A DNA stretch of 64,000 nt from an uncultured Wohlfahrtiimonas sp. (GTDB taxonomy: Bacteria > Pseudomonadota > Gammaproteobacteria > Cardiobacteriales > Wohlfahrtiimonadaceae). The translations under genes were made by a program, and so were the position numbers. The stretch lies in NCBI GenBank assembly GCA_947630895.1, contig CANRJJ010000003.1, positions 1-64,000 on the forward strand, in the 5' to 3' direction. A model generated the notes under the pieces. It was not told the DNA's origin, did no database searches, and saw only the letters and a program-made list of their open reading frames with translations. Below, in pieces: positions 54,486-62,866 of the stretch (the stretch's first letter is position 1; every line of letters starts with the position of its first letter).

Positions 54486-55703
54486 ATGAAAATCATTGAG
54501 AATGGAAATGTAACATCTGCAAAAGGCTTTTTAGCAGCAGGTGTTAAAGCAGGCATTAAAGCCAGCGGTAATTATGATATGGCTTTAGTTTACTCTGAGT
54601 CTCCAGCAGTTTCAGCGGGTGCTTTTACTCGAAATTTAGTGCGAGCAGCACCTGTTACATTGTCTGAATTGCACGTTAAATCAGACAATGTGCAAGCAAT
54701 AGTTGTGAATAGTGGCAATGCCAATGCTTGTACTGGTGATGAAGGTTATCGCAATGCAGAAAGTATGTGTAAATTAGTTGCTGGGCGATTGAACTTGCAA
54801 CAAAATTCAGTATTGGTTGCGTCAACGGGCATCATTGGTGTGCAATTGCCAATGGAAAAAATTAACGTTGGGATTGATAAAGTTGTGGATGCGCTCTCGA
54901 GAGATGGTGATTTAGCGACCAAAGCAATCATGACGACAGATACTACAGAAAAAAATATTGCAGTTGAATTAGAGATTCAAGGTAAAACCATCACCATTGG
55001 TGGTATTGCAAAAGGTTCAGGCATGATTCATCCAAATATGGGAACAATGCTTGGTTTTATCACAACGGATATCGCGATTGAAAAAGAAATTTTGCGTGAA
55101 GCATTTTTAGCGAGCGTTGATGAAAGCTATAACATGGTTTCAGTGGATGGTGATACGAGTACGAATGATACCGCGATTGTTTTAGCGAATGGTCAAGCGG
55201 GTAATGTTGTCATTGCATCTAAAGATGATGCTGGTTATGTTGAGTTTGTCGAAGCATTGCGTTTTGTGAACCAAACATTGGCAAAGAAAATTGCTGAAGA
55301 TGGTGAAGGTGCAACTAAGCTAATCGAAACAAATGTATTTGGCGCTAAGACAGTAGAAGATGCACGAAAAGTTGCTAAATCAGTGATTGGTTCAAGCTTA
55401 GTGAAAACAGCTATTTTTGGCGGTGATGCAAACTGGGGCAGAATCTTATGCGCTGTTGGTTATTCAGCTGCTGATTTGGTTGTGGATCAAATTGAGATTT
55501 ATGTGAAAGGTGGTGAGGCTAAAGTTCAAATCGTTGCGCATGGTGCAGGGATCGAATTTGATGAATCAGTGTTATCACAAATTTTCTCAGAGAAAAAAGT
55601 AGAAATAGAAATTTATCTTCATAACGGTAGTGAAGTTGCAACAGCGTGGGGTTGTGATCTCTCTTATGATTATGTCAAGATCAATGCAGATTATAGAACG
55701 TAA
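54486..55703 (+). CDS. argJ: Glutamate N-acetyltransferase / amino-acid acetyltransferase ArgJ
   Basis: Ntn-type enzyme that recycles acetyl from N-acetylornithine to glutamate. KGSGMIHPNM-GTMLGF is the autocleavage region with the nucleophile Thr187 (count from this start); the residue before it is Gly where most ArgJ have Ala. 405 aa. I use the ATG at 54486 because GGA is 6 bases away; the track ATG at 54480 has none. Whether it is mono- or bifunctional cannot be read from sequence. argA is not seen, which fits a bifunctional ArgJ. Confidence 0.96.
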   Translation: MKIIENGNVTSAKGFLAAGVKAGIKASGNYDMALVYSESPAVSAGAFTRNLVRAAPVTLSELHVKSDNVQAIVVNSGNANACTGDEGYRNAESMCKLVAGRLNLQQNSVLVASTGIIGVQLPMEKINVGIDKVVDALSRDGDLATKAIMTTDTTEKNIAVELEIQGKTITIGGIAKGSGMIHPNMGTMLGFITTDIAIEKEILREAFLASVDESYNMVSVDGDTSTNDTAIVLANGQAGNVVIASKDDAGYVEFVEALRFVNQTLAKKIAEDGEGATKLIETNVFGAKTVEDARKVAKSVIGSSLVKTAIFGGDANWGRILCAVGYSAADLVVDQIEIYVKGGEAKVQIVAHGAGIEFDESVLSQIFSEKKVEIEIYLHNGSEVATAWGCDLSYDYVKINADYRT

Positions 55704-55711
55704 GGAAAGAG

Positions 55712-56602
55712 ATGGTTACTAATCAAGAAAAAGCAGAGGTTTTAATTGAAGCTCTGCCATTTATTCGTCGTTACCATGGGAAAACTGTTGTCATTAAATA
55801 TGGCGGCAGTGCAATGGTGGATAAAGAAATTCGTCAGGAATTCATCAAAGATGTCGTTTTAATGAAGTATGTGGGTATTCATCCTGTGATTGTTCATGGT
55901 GGTGGACCTGAAATTAACTCATTGTTAGAGCGTGTCAATAAAACGACAGAATTCATCGAAGGCTTAAGAGTAAGCGATGAAGATACGGTTGAATTAGCAG
56001 AAATGGTTTTATCTGCGAAGATTAATAAAGGCATCGTTGCGGATATTCAAAGACAAGGCGGTAAAGCGATTGGTTTGAGTGGCAAAGATGGTAACTTAAT
56101 CACAGCACGTAAAAAATATGCTGAAAAAGATGGCACATCAATCGATATTGGCTTTGTGGGTGAAATAGAGAAAATTAACCCTGAAATTATCAATGTAATG
56201 ACGAAGGATAACTATATCCCTGTGATTTCATCGATCGGTATGGATGAAGATGGCCATACTTACAACATCAATGCTGACTATGTTGCAGGTGCGATTGCTG
56301 CTGAGTTAAATGCATTCCGCTTGTTTTTCTTAACGGATGTTGATGGCATTATGATGAATTTCCGCGATCCTTCGACTTTATTGAAAGAAGTGGATTACGA
56401 AGAAGTTTTGAAATTGATCAAAGACGAAGTCATTACTGGCGGAATGTTGCCAAAAGTACGTACATGTTTGGATGCAATTGATTGTGGCGTGAAAAATGTG
56501 ATTATCTTAAATGGTAAAACGCCACATGCAATTTTATTAGAGATCTTTACTGCAGAAGGTGCAGGAACATTGATCAAGGAAACTATAAAGGAAAATAACT
56601 GA
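55712..56602 (+). CDS. argB: Acetylglutamate kinase
   Basis: Second step of arginine synthesis. VIKYGGSAM, IVHGGGPEINSLL, NINADYVAGAIAAEL and TGGMLPKVRTCLDAI are diagnostic. 296 aa with an N-terminal helix (VTNQEKAEVLIEALPFIRRY) as in the hexameric, arginine-inhibited form. TGATG overlap with argD. Confidence 0.97.
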   Translation: MVTNQEKAEVLIEALPFIRRYHGKTVVIKYGGSAMVDKEIRQEFIKDVVLMKYVGIHPVIVHGGGPEINSLLERVNKTTEFIEGLRVSDEDTVELAEMVLSAKINKGIVADIQRQGGKAIGLSGKDGNLITARKKYAEKDGTSIDIGFVGEIEKINPEIINVMTKDNYIPVISSIGMDEDGHTYNINADYVAGAIAAELNAFRLFFLTDVDGIMMNFRDPSTLLKEVDYEEVLKLIKDEVITGGMLPKVRTCLDAIDCGVKNVIILNGKTPHAILLEIFTAEGAGTLIKETIKENN

Positions 56603-57774
56603 TGTTAATGAATGCTTATAAGCGTTTTCCTGTGACATTTGTTCGTGGAAAAGGCCCATTTTTATACAGTGATCAGAACCATGAATACATGGATTGTGTA
56701 TCTGGTATCGCTGTGAACTGCTTAGGACATTCGCACCCTGCGATGGTTCAAGCAGCTAAAGAGCAAAGTGAGAAATTATTTCATATTTCAAACTTATATG
56801 AAAATGATATGCAAACATTGTTGGCGCAAAAGTTGATCCGAAATAGCTTTCATCAACAAGTGTTTTTCTGTAATTCAGGTACAGAAGCCAATGAATTAGC
56901 GATCAAAGTTGTGCGTAAACATGGTCATAAAATTTCTGAGACAAAAACTAAAATTTTATACATGAAAGATTCTTTCCATGGCCGCAGTACAGGTTCTTTG
57001 GCAATTACTGGACAAGAGAAATACCAAGTAGAATTTAGGCCATTGATGGGTGATGTTGTTGAGTGTGAATTCAATAATATTGAGATGGCTAAATCACTGA
57101 TGAATGAAGATTTTTGTGGAATTTTCATCGAGCCAATCCAAGGTGAAAGTGGTATTCGTGAAGCAACACCTGAATTTTTAAAAACATTGCGTGAATTGGC
57201 AGATCAATTTAATGCATTGTTAGTCTTTGATGAAATTCAGTGTGGAATGGGTCGAATTGGCAGCTTATTTGCATATCAACAATTAGATGTTATTCCTGAT
57301 GTTGTAACAATTGCTAAAGCATTGGGTGGTGGCGTACCCATTGGTGCATGTTTAACGCGTGAAAAAGCGAATGATGTAATTGTACCAGGCGATCATGGTT
57401 CTACTTACGGTGGTAATCCATTTGTATGTGCGATTGCTCATGCTGTTTTAACAGAATTAGTGGATCATGGTGTTGTGGCATCCGTGCAAGAGCGTGGCTC
57501 TTACATTCAAAAGAAATTGAATTTACTGCGCATCAAATATCCTTTCATTAAAGAAATTCGTGGGAAAGGTTTATTGTTGGGGATTCAATTTGATGAAGCT
57601 GTTGTGAGTGCATCAGATATCGTAAATGCAGCATTCAATAATCGTTTATTATTAGTGGGTGCAGGCGATAATGTTGTGCGTTTCTTCCCACCATTGAATG
57701 TGACTTCTGATCATATTGATGTGATGATTAGCCGATTAGAGGCGGTGTTAGAAAGCTTAAGTCAAAACAACTAA
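56602..57774 (+). CDS. argD: Acetylornithine aminotransferase
   Basis: PLP class III transaminase of arginine (and often lysine) synthesis. SGTEANELAIKVVRKHG, DEIQCGMGRIG, PLP lysine in IAKALGGGVPIGACL, and GDHGSTYGGNPFVCAIA. 390 aa. Last gene of argCJBD, followed by a strong terminator. Confidence 0.95.
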   Translation: MLMNAYKRFPVTFVRGKGPFLYSDQNHEYMDCVSGIAVNCLGHSHPAMVQAAKEQSEKLFHISNLYENDMQTLLAQKLIRNSFHQQVFFCNSGTEANELAIKVVRKHGHKISETKTKILYMKDSFHGRSTGSLAITGQEKYQVEFRPLMGDVVECEFNNIEMAKSLMNEDFCGIFIEPIQGESGIREATPEFLKTLRELADQFNALLVFDEIQCGMGRIGSLFAYQQLDVIPDVVTIAKALGGGVPIGACLTREKANDVIVPGDHGSTYGGNPFVCAIAHAVLTELVDHGVVASVQERGSYIQKKLNLLRIKYPFIKEIRGKGLLLGIQFDEAVVSASDIVNAAFNNRLLLVGAGDNVVRFFPPLNVTSDHIDVMISRLEAVLESLSQNN

Positions 57775-57798
57775 TCGCTTAAATATTGAAGACAAGTA

Positions 57799-57830
57799 AA
57801 AACCCGCGATGGTATTCCATCGCGGGTTTT
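57799..57830 (+). terminator. Terminator after argD
   Basis: A 14-bp perfect GC-rich stem AAAACCCGCGATGG with its complement and a TATT loop; the T-run is only four bases before GTC. It could also serve the convergent gene in the other direction. Confidence 0.82.
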
Positions 57831-57952
57831 GTCATATCCTCTATGTCGTTACTTTGCCTAGAGCAGCTGAAGAGCTTTTAAGTAATCTCTTTTTCAGAAG
57901 CTACATATAAGTTACCATTATTATTGTAGATGTCAAATTTATTTGATCCAGA

Positions 57953-58639
57953 TCAATCTTTCAAAGAGATAGGTTCAATAATTTTCTGTTCAAAATAACG
58001 CGGTGAAATATATTGGATAATTGATCTTTTTTGCTGATCAGTAGATATATCAATGCCTTTGTCAGGGTAAAGATAGTGAATTGTTCCTGTATTTTTGCCA
58101 TTTATGGTTTCTTCCATGATTAAATCAGGCTCACCAAAACGCATTTTAATATCTTCTGGTGTTAATACAATTTGTGTTGGAATAAATGCCAAGCTAAATA
58201 AAGGTATATCTAAAAATAAAGGACTTAGATTTGAAGTGATTTTGTAGCTTTTATTTCGGCTCATTGGAGCAATTTCAGGATCCAATTGTGCCTTAATCGA
58301 ATCTAAGTTTTTATCGCTATCTTTCAAGGTAAATGCCATTCTGCCGATAAATGGCCCGGCTTTTGTTTCGCGGAAATAGCCTTCAATTTGGTCACCATCT
58401 TCAGTTTCATAAATGGTAACAGTCACTCGATTGCCAAATGTTGCGATAGCATCTTGTAAAGTCGATTCATTGAGCGTTAAGCCAAAAATTTCCATCTCTT
58501 CTTCAGGAGACAGGGAAGTTTCCCAGAATAGTTCATGCGTTTGGTTTTCGATGCGAGGTGCGAACATTGGCAAGCCAAAGTAGGCAAAAGCAGCCACAAA
58601 AATAATACAGGCTACGGTAATGATGGATTCTTTTTTCAT
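57953..58639 (-). CDS. Hypothetical membrane-anchored protein, 228 aa
   Basis: N-terminal hydrophobic segment (residues ~5-26, VACIIFVAAFAYFGLPMF) that anchors or exports the rest. The rest is a soluble domain with charged, beta-like wording; no family recognised. It follows adk by 51 bases, with a strong hairpin in that gap, and has no visible Shine-Dalgarno. The base composition is like the neighbours. Confidence 0.78.
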   Translation of the reverse strand: MKKESIITVACIIFVAAFAYFGLPMFAPRIENQTHELFWETSLSPEEEMEIFGLTLNESTLQDAIATFGNRVTVTIYETEDGDQIEGYFRETKAGPFIGRMAFTLKDSDKNLDSIKAQLDPEIAPMSRNKSYKITSNLSPLFLDIPLFSLAFIPTQIVLTPEDIKMRFGEPDLIMEETINGKNTGTIHYLYPDKGIDISTDQQKRSIIQYISPRYFEQKIIEPISLKD

Positions 58640-58644
58640 GTCAC

Positions 58645-58666
58645 AAAAAAGGCAGCGTTAGCTGCC
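58645..58666 (-). terminator. Terminator of adk, just upstream of the next gene
   Basis: GGCAGC-(4)-GCTGCC stem followed on the minus strand by six Ts. The start codon of the downstream gene follows only 5 bases after the T-run, so it ends most adk transcripts before this gene. Confidence 0.85.
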
Positions 58667-58690
58667 ATTCCATTTGTTTTAGGCTAATAA

Positions 58691-59233
58691 TTAGCTTAAT
58701 GCTTTAAAAATACGTTGGCTGATGTCGTTTACTTCACCAACACCTTCGACTGTCACTAATTTACCTTGTTTCGTGTAGTAATTAATTAACGGTGTTGTTT
58801 CTGATTCATAAACTTTACGTCTTTTTTCAATTGTTTCTTCGTTGTCATCTGAACGACCACGAGACAATAAACGCTCTTTGATGATTTCAAAAGGAACATC
58901 AAAGAAAATTACTTTATCTACTGGTTGGTCAAGATTTTGCAACAATTCATCCAAAGCTTCAGCTTGGTTAAGATTGCGTGGGAAACCATCCAATAAAAAG
59001 CCACCATCTAATGCTTCAATACGATTTTTGATCATACCTAATACGATTTCATCAGAAACTAGTTGACCAGCATCCATGATTTTCTTTGCTTCTAAACCTA
59101 ATGGTGAGCCAGCACTTACTTCACTTCTCAACATATCACCTGTTGAAAGGTGAGTGATTCCATATTTTTCGACTAAATTGGCTGCTTGAGTCCCTTTTCC
59201 TGAGCCGGGTGCACCCAATAATACGATACGCAT
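58691..59233 (-). CDS. adk: Adenylate kinase, short (LID-less) form
   Basis: Interconverts AMP, ADP and ATP. P-loop GAPGSGKGTQ at 7-16, GFLLDGFPRN with the AMP-binding Arg, and LLSRGRSDDNEETIEKR where the LID domain would be. 180 aa: the 30-odd-residue LID insert of the usual bacterial long form (E. coli 214 aa) is missing, as in AK1-type enzymes. AGGAGA before the ATG. Confidence 0.96.
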   Translation of the reverse strand: MRIVLLGAPGSGKGTQAANLVEKYGITHLSTGDMLRSEVSAGSPLGLEAKKIMDAGQLVSDEIVLGMIKNRIEALDGGFLLDGFPRNLNQAEALDELLQNLDQPVDKVIFFDVPFEIIKERLLSRGRSDDNEETIEKRRKVYESETTPLINYYTKQGKLVTVEGVGEVNDISQRIFKALS

Positions 59234-59290
59234 GTCATTCTCCTAAATCGATTATGTGATAATACATTTTCGACATATTACACTATTTTA

Positions 59291-60529
59291 TTATTCCCAC
59301 TCAATTGTTGCAGGTGGTTTGTTAGAAACGTCATAAACTACGCGCGTTACTTTAGGTATCGATAGAATAATCTTGTCTGAAATTTCTTCGATAAATTCGT
59401 AAGGTAAGCGAGCAGCACGAGCAGACATGAAGTCAATAGTTTCAATGGCTCTCAATGCGATCGTATATTCATAAGTACGTTTATGATCTTTGATCCCTAC
59501 AGATTTAACAGGCAAGAATACTGCGAATGCTTGAGAGATTGAATTGTATAAATTATGCTCACGAAGACCATTTACGAAGATATCATCCGCTAAACGTAAA
59601 ATATCAGCATATTCTTTGTTAACTTCACCTAAAATACGAACACCTAAGCCTGGTCCTGGGAATGGATGGCGATATAAAAGTTCGTGTGGTAAACCTAAAG
59701 ATAAACCCAATTCGCGTACTTCATTTTTGAACAAGTATTTTAATGGTTCAATCAATGAAAATTGCATATCTTCTGGTAACCCACCCACGTTGTGGTGAGA
59801 TTTGATCACGTTGTCAGCACCGTGATGATCACCTGATTCTAAAACATCAGGATAAATTGTGCCTTGAGCCAACCATTTAGCATGAGATAGTTTTTGCGCT
59901 TCTTCTTCAAAAATCTTAATGAATAATTCACCAATGATTTTACGTTTACGTTCAGGATCAGCAACGCCTGCTAAAGCAGTTAAATAACGATCTTCAGCAT
60001 TCACACGAATAACGTTTACACCCATTTTTTCATGGAAAATGTTCATTACTTGGTCGCCTTCGTTCAAGCGCATCAAGCCTGTATCAACAAAAATACACGT
60101 TAATTTGCTGCCGATAGCTTTATGTAATAAAGCTGCAACAACGGAGGAGTCAACACCACCAGATAAAGCAAGGATAACTTCGTCATCACCTACGATTTCT
60201 TTGATGCGACGGCTTTCTAACTCAGAGAATGCTTCAACTGTCCATGTTGGTTGTAATGCTAATTTTTCTTTTAAAAACTCAGAGATATGAGCTTTTAGAT
60301 GAATGCTTGTTAATGATTCAGGTGTAACTGTGAATGTTTTTTCTTGTGGATATTGATCCAATCTTGCTAAATCAATGATCGCAGGTGCTTCTGCTACTAA
60401 AGATTCAGTTACTTTAGTTACAGGAACCAATTCACAATAAAAGTTTAATGAACGAATCATTTGCGCGACTGTTTGTGCATCCTGACGGTTTGAATACACA
60501 ACTAATATTTCATCTATTAAGGTGCTCAT
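59291..60529 (-). CDS. guaA: GMP synthetase with eroded glutamine-amidotransferase domain
   Basis: Aminates XMP to GMP. The ATP-pyrophosphatase domain is intact: P-loop LSGGVDSS at 122-129, [30 protein letters not shown]. The dimerisation domain is also intact: [18 protein letters not shown] and the PPATIEWE end. The N-terminal class I glutaminase domain is not. Residues 6-53 ([20 protein letters not shown] and YCEL) resemble its first beta-alpha-beta unit, and 70-95 its last helix, but about 110 central residues with the catalytic Cys and the His-Glu of HPE are gone. 412 aa against 525 in E. coli. I start at the ATG with AGG upstream; the track start is a TTG. See finding. Confidence 0.93.
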   Translation of the reverse strand: MSTLIDEILVVYSNRQDAQTVAQMIRSLNFYCELVPVTKVTESLVAEAPAIIDLARLDQYPQEKTFTVTPESLTSIHLKAHISEFLKEKLALQPTWTVEAFSELESRRIKEIVGDDEVILALSGGVDSSVVAALLHKAIGSKLTCIFVDTGLMRLNEGDQVMNIFHEKMGVNVIRVNAEDRYLTALAGVADPERKRKIIGELFIKIFEEEAQKLSHAKWLAQGTIYPDVLESGDHHGADNVIKSHHNVGGLPEDMQFSLIEPLKYLFKNEVRELGLSLGLPHELLYRHPFPGPGLGVRILGEVNKEYADILRLADDIFVNGLREHNLYNSISQAFAVFLPVKSVGIKDHKRTYEYTIALRAIETIDFMSARAARLPYEFIEEISDKIILSIPKVTRVVYDVSNKPPATIEWE

Positions 60530-60562
60530 AATACCTATTTCCAAGGGTTAATTAAGGCTCGC

Positions 60563-60571
60563 ATTGTAGCA
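60563..60571 (-). promoter_or_regulatory. Extended -10 promoter of guaA
   Basis: TGC-TACAAT read on the minus strand, about 35 bases before the ATG. A clear -35 is not seen. The DnaA-box cluster lies just upstream of it (about -58 to -122 from the expected start). Confidence 0.55.
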
Positions 60572-60613
60572 AATTCTAACAAAATCATGTAGGTAATCTT
60601 CTATTGAATCGGT

Positions 60614-60678
60614 CTATTCACATTTCAAGAATAATTCACAAAGTTATCCACATCCTTAATCACAAGAATTGTGAATAA
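60614..60678. promoter_or_regulatory. Cluster of five DnaA-box-like 9-mers
   Basis: In order: CTATTCACA (60614), TAATTCACA (60632), TTATCCACA (60644, perfect R1-type box), TTAATCACA (60656) and TGTGAATAA (60670; TTATTCACA on the other strand, a consensus TTATNCACA). Three are one mismatch away from TTATNCACA. The middle three have the same direction and start 12 bases apart. Lies between divergent guaA and the opp operon. Confidence 0.65.
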
Positions 60679-60728
60679 GTATTCAATATTGATGAATCTA
60701 TAGGTTTAGAGATGATCATGAGTGGCTC

Positions 60729-60765
60729 AATCAAGATGTAATGAATGAATAAAAAAACTGATCTG
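60729..60765. other. IHF-like site and origin-type AT-rich 13-mer-like element
   Basis: AATCAA-GATG-TAA (60729-60741) is one base off the IHF consensus WATCAA-N4-TTR. GATCTGTTAATTT is one base away from the E. coli oriC 13-mer GATCTNTTNTTTT and is followed by seven Ts. Both are AT-rich-compatible short motifs; their meaning depends on the DnaA-box cluster next to them. Confidence 0.3.
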
Positions 60766-60787
60766 TTAATTTTTTTAACAAAACCCA

Positions 60788-60816
60788 TTGACACACAATA
60801 AAAATATTTGTAATTT
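60788..60816 (+). promoter_or_regulatory. Putative promoter of the oppBCDF operon
   Basis: Perfect TTGACA, 17 bases, TAATTT (four of six). Other AT-rich -10-like sequences follow (60836-60870), including GCATA and TATGC arms of a small palindrome (60831-60849). Region 60679-60930 holds no gene that I can see; it is very AT-rich. Confidence 0.5.
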
Positions 60817-60930
60817 GCCAAACCTGTAATGCATATATTATAAGTATGCTATTATATTATTTTTTTAAGTTATTGTGCTTTAATATGCAAAAGCTTAAGC
60901 AAGTTGGACAGGTGAATTGGTAAGTACTTT

Positions 60931-60996
60931 ATGACAGAACAAACGAAAACACAAGATGGGTATGTACCTGATCTAAGCCCAGAGAGGGTTTTATGA
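60931..60996 (+). CDS. 21-aa leader peptide overlapping oppB
   Basis: ATG-initiated ORF of 21 codons, MTEQTKTQDGYVPDLSPERV plus Leu, whose TGA overlaps the oppB start as ATGA. Translational coupling is likely. The RBS is weak. It has no hydrophobic stretch and no run of rare or identical codons, so a classical attenuator leader is not evident. It may also be an unused ORF. Confidence 0.45.
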   Translation: MTEQTKTQDGYVPDLSPERVL

Positions 60997-61967
60997 TCGG
61001 CTGGGTGATAAGACGTTTTGCACAAGCGATGTTGATTGTGTTGTTAATGACAGTCATTGTCTTCATTGGTTTACATTTAATTGGTAATCCTGCTGACATT
61101 TTAGTTGGCCCTGAGACAGATCAGCGTGATCGTGAAATGATCATCGCACAATTAGGATTAGATCTTCCGTTATGGCAGCAATATTGGCGCTTTTTGGTGA
61201 ACGCAATTCAAGGCGATTTGGGCAATAGTTTTGTTTACAATCAGCCAGCTTTAGAGCTTGTTTTACAGCGTTTGCCAGCGACATTAGAATTAGCATTTGC
61301 AGCACTAATCATCGCTTTAACTTTCGGTGTACCGCTTGGTTTAATTTCAGGTTTATATCCTGATAGTTGGTTTTCCAAAGTGATTATGACGGGCAGTATC
61401 ATTGGTTTTTCATTGCCTACCTTCTGGATAGGTTTAATGTTGATCATGGCATTTAGCGTGTCATTAGGATGGTTACCTGCAGGCGGCCGCGGTGACACAG
61501 TAACTATTTTCGGCATGCAGTGGTCATTTTTAACAGGCAATGGTCTATATCACTTGGTCTTACCTGCATTTAACTTGGCACTTTTTAAAATGTCTTTGGT
61601 TGTGCGATTAACCCATGCTGGTGTACGCGAAGTATTGCCACAAGATTATATTAAATTTGCGAGAGCCAAAGGCTTATCGCCAGCGCGCATCGTAAGTGTG
61701 CATGTGTTACGAAACTTAATGATTCCTTTAATTACAGTGGTTGGCTTAGAACTTGGTGCAACGATTGCGGGTGCAGTTGTGACGGAAAGTATCTTTGCAT
61801 GGCCTGGCGCAGGTAAATTAATTTTAGACAGTATCAATAGTTTAGATAGACCAGTTATTTTGGCGTATCTCATCATTATTGTGTGTTTGTTTGTCACCAT
61901 TAACTTCTTGGTGGACGTGGCATATAGAATCGTGGATCCACGCGTACGTAAGGAGAAATCGGTATGA
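60993..61967 (+). CDS. Peptide ABC transporter permease, DppB/OppB type
   Basis: First membrane subunit of a dipeptide/oligopeptide importer. Six membrane helices, HLIGNPADILVGPET segment, EAA loop YIKFARAKGLSPARIVSVHV near residue 223. 324 aa (E. coli DppB 339). AGAGAGGG before ATG. No periplasmic binding-protein gene precedes it in this window; the 21-aa ORF overlaps its start. Confidence 0.92.
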   Translation: MIGWVIRRFAQAMLIVLLMTVIVFIGLHLIGNPADILVGPETDQRDREMIIAQLGLDLPLWQQYWRFLVNAIQGDLGNSFVYNQPALELVLQRLPATLELAFAALIIALTFGVPLGLISGLYPDSWFSKVIMTGSIIGFSLPTFWIGLMLIMAFSVSLGWLPAGGRGDTVTIFGMQWSFLTGNGLYHLVLPAFNLALFKMSLVVRLTHAGVREVLPQDYIKFARAKGLSPARIVSVHVLRNLMIPLITVVGLELGATIAGAVVTESIFAWPGAGKLILDSINSLDRPVILAYLIIIVCLFVTINFLVDVAYRIVDPRVRKEKSV

Positions 61968-62866
61968 GTACGGTAACGACGAAAAAAGTTAAAGCACCTT
62001 CTATGTTTAAAGAAAATGCTCGCTTATTCTTTCAATCAAAATTAGCAACGATCGGCTTTTTATGGGGATTTGTTTTAGTTTTGGCGGCAGTTTTTGCACC
62101 AATGATTACACCGCAAAATCCTTATGATTTATTGCAATTAGATATTTTAGATTCACGCTTGCCACCAGGTACTGAAAATGGTATGGGTACTTACACTTAT
62201 TGGTTGGGTACAGATGGTCAAGGCCGTGATCTTTATTCAGCAATTGTTTATGGCTTACGCATCAGTTTAATCGTTGGCTTAGGTTCAGCATTAATCGCGA
62301 GTATTTTGGGCACAACTGTTGGGATTATTTCTGCTTACTTTGGCGGAAAAGTGGATGCGTTTTTGATGCGTACAGTGGATTTAATGTTGTCATTTCCATC
62401 CATTTTAGTGGCAATGATGATTTTGGCTTACATCGGAAAAGGTGTGGGCAACGTTATTTTGACATTGGTGATTTTGGAATGGGCATATTATGCGCGTACA
62501 GCTCGTGGTCAGGCTTTAGCAGAGCGCCAAAAAGAGTACGTAGAAGCAGCACATAACCTTGTGATTCCTAAGTATATGATCATGCTTAAACACATTTTAG
62601 TGAACTGTTTACCAGCATTGATCGTGATCGCGGCATTACAAGTGGCGCGTGCCATTACTTTAGAAGCGACAATGAGCTTTTTAGGCTTAGGCGTTCCTGT
62701 TACAGAACCTTCATTGGGCTTATTGATCTCTAATGGTTACCAATACATGTTATCGGGACAATATTGGATCAGTGTATTTCCAGGCATTGCGTTGTTATTA
62801 ACGATCGTATCGCTGAATTTAATTGGTGATCGCTTCCGTGATGTGTTTAATCCGAGGTTACGTTAA
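61964..62866 (+). CDS. Peptide ABC transporter permease, DppC/OppC type
   Basis: Second permease, 300 aa: N-terminal cytoplasmic tail then a helix at ~33, a periplasmic loop with LGTDGQGRDLYSAIVYGLRI, EAA loop ARTARGQALAERQKEYVEAA. ATGA overlap with the previous gene. Confidence 0.93.
   Translation: MSTVTTKKVKAPSMFKENARLFFQSKLATIGFLWGFVLVLAAVFAPMITPQNPYDLLQLDILDSRLPPGTENGMGTYTYWLGTDGQGRDLYSAIVYGLRISLIVGLGSALIASILGTTVGIISAYFGGKVDAFLMRTVDLMLSFPSILVAMMILAYIGKGVGNVILTLVILEWAYYARTARGQALAERQKEYVEAAHNLVIPKYMIMLKHILVNCLPALIVIAALQVARAITLEATMSFLGLGVPVTEPSLGLLISNGYQYMLSGQYWISVFPGIALLLTIVSLNLIGDRFRDVFNPRLR

Noticed and set aside
57943-57956. Perfect FNR/Anr box TTGATCCAGATCAA
   Set aside because: It lies where argD and the minus-strand hypothetical gene converge, overlapping the end of the latter, with no promoter or gene start near. 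Chance occurrence in AT-rich DNA is the likeliest explanation.
60545-60992. Search for a separate glutaminase subunit next to guaA
   Set aside because: The 450-base region has no ORF beyond the 21-aa leader; no GATase motif is seen in any frame there.
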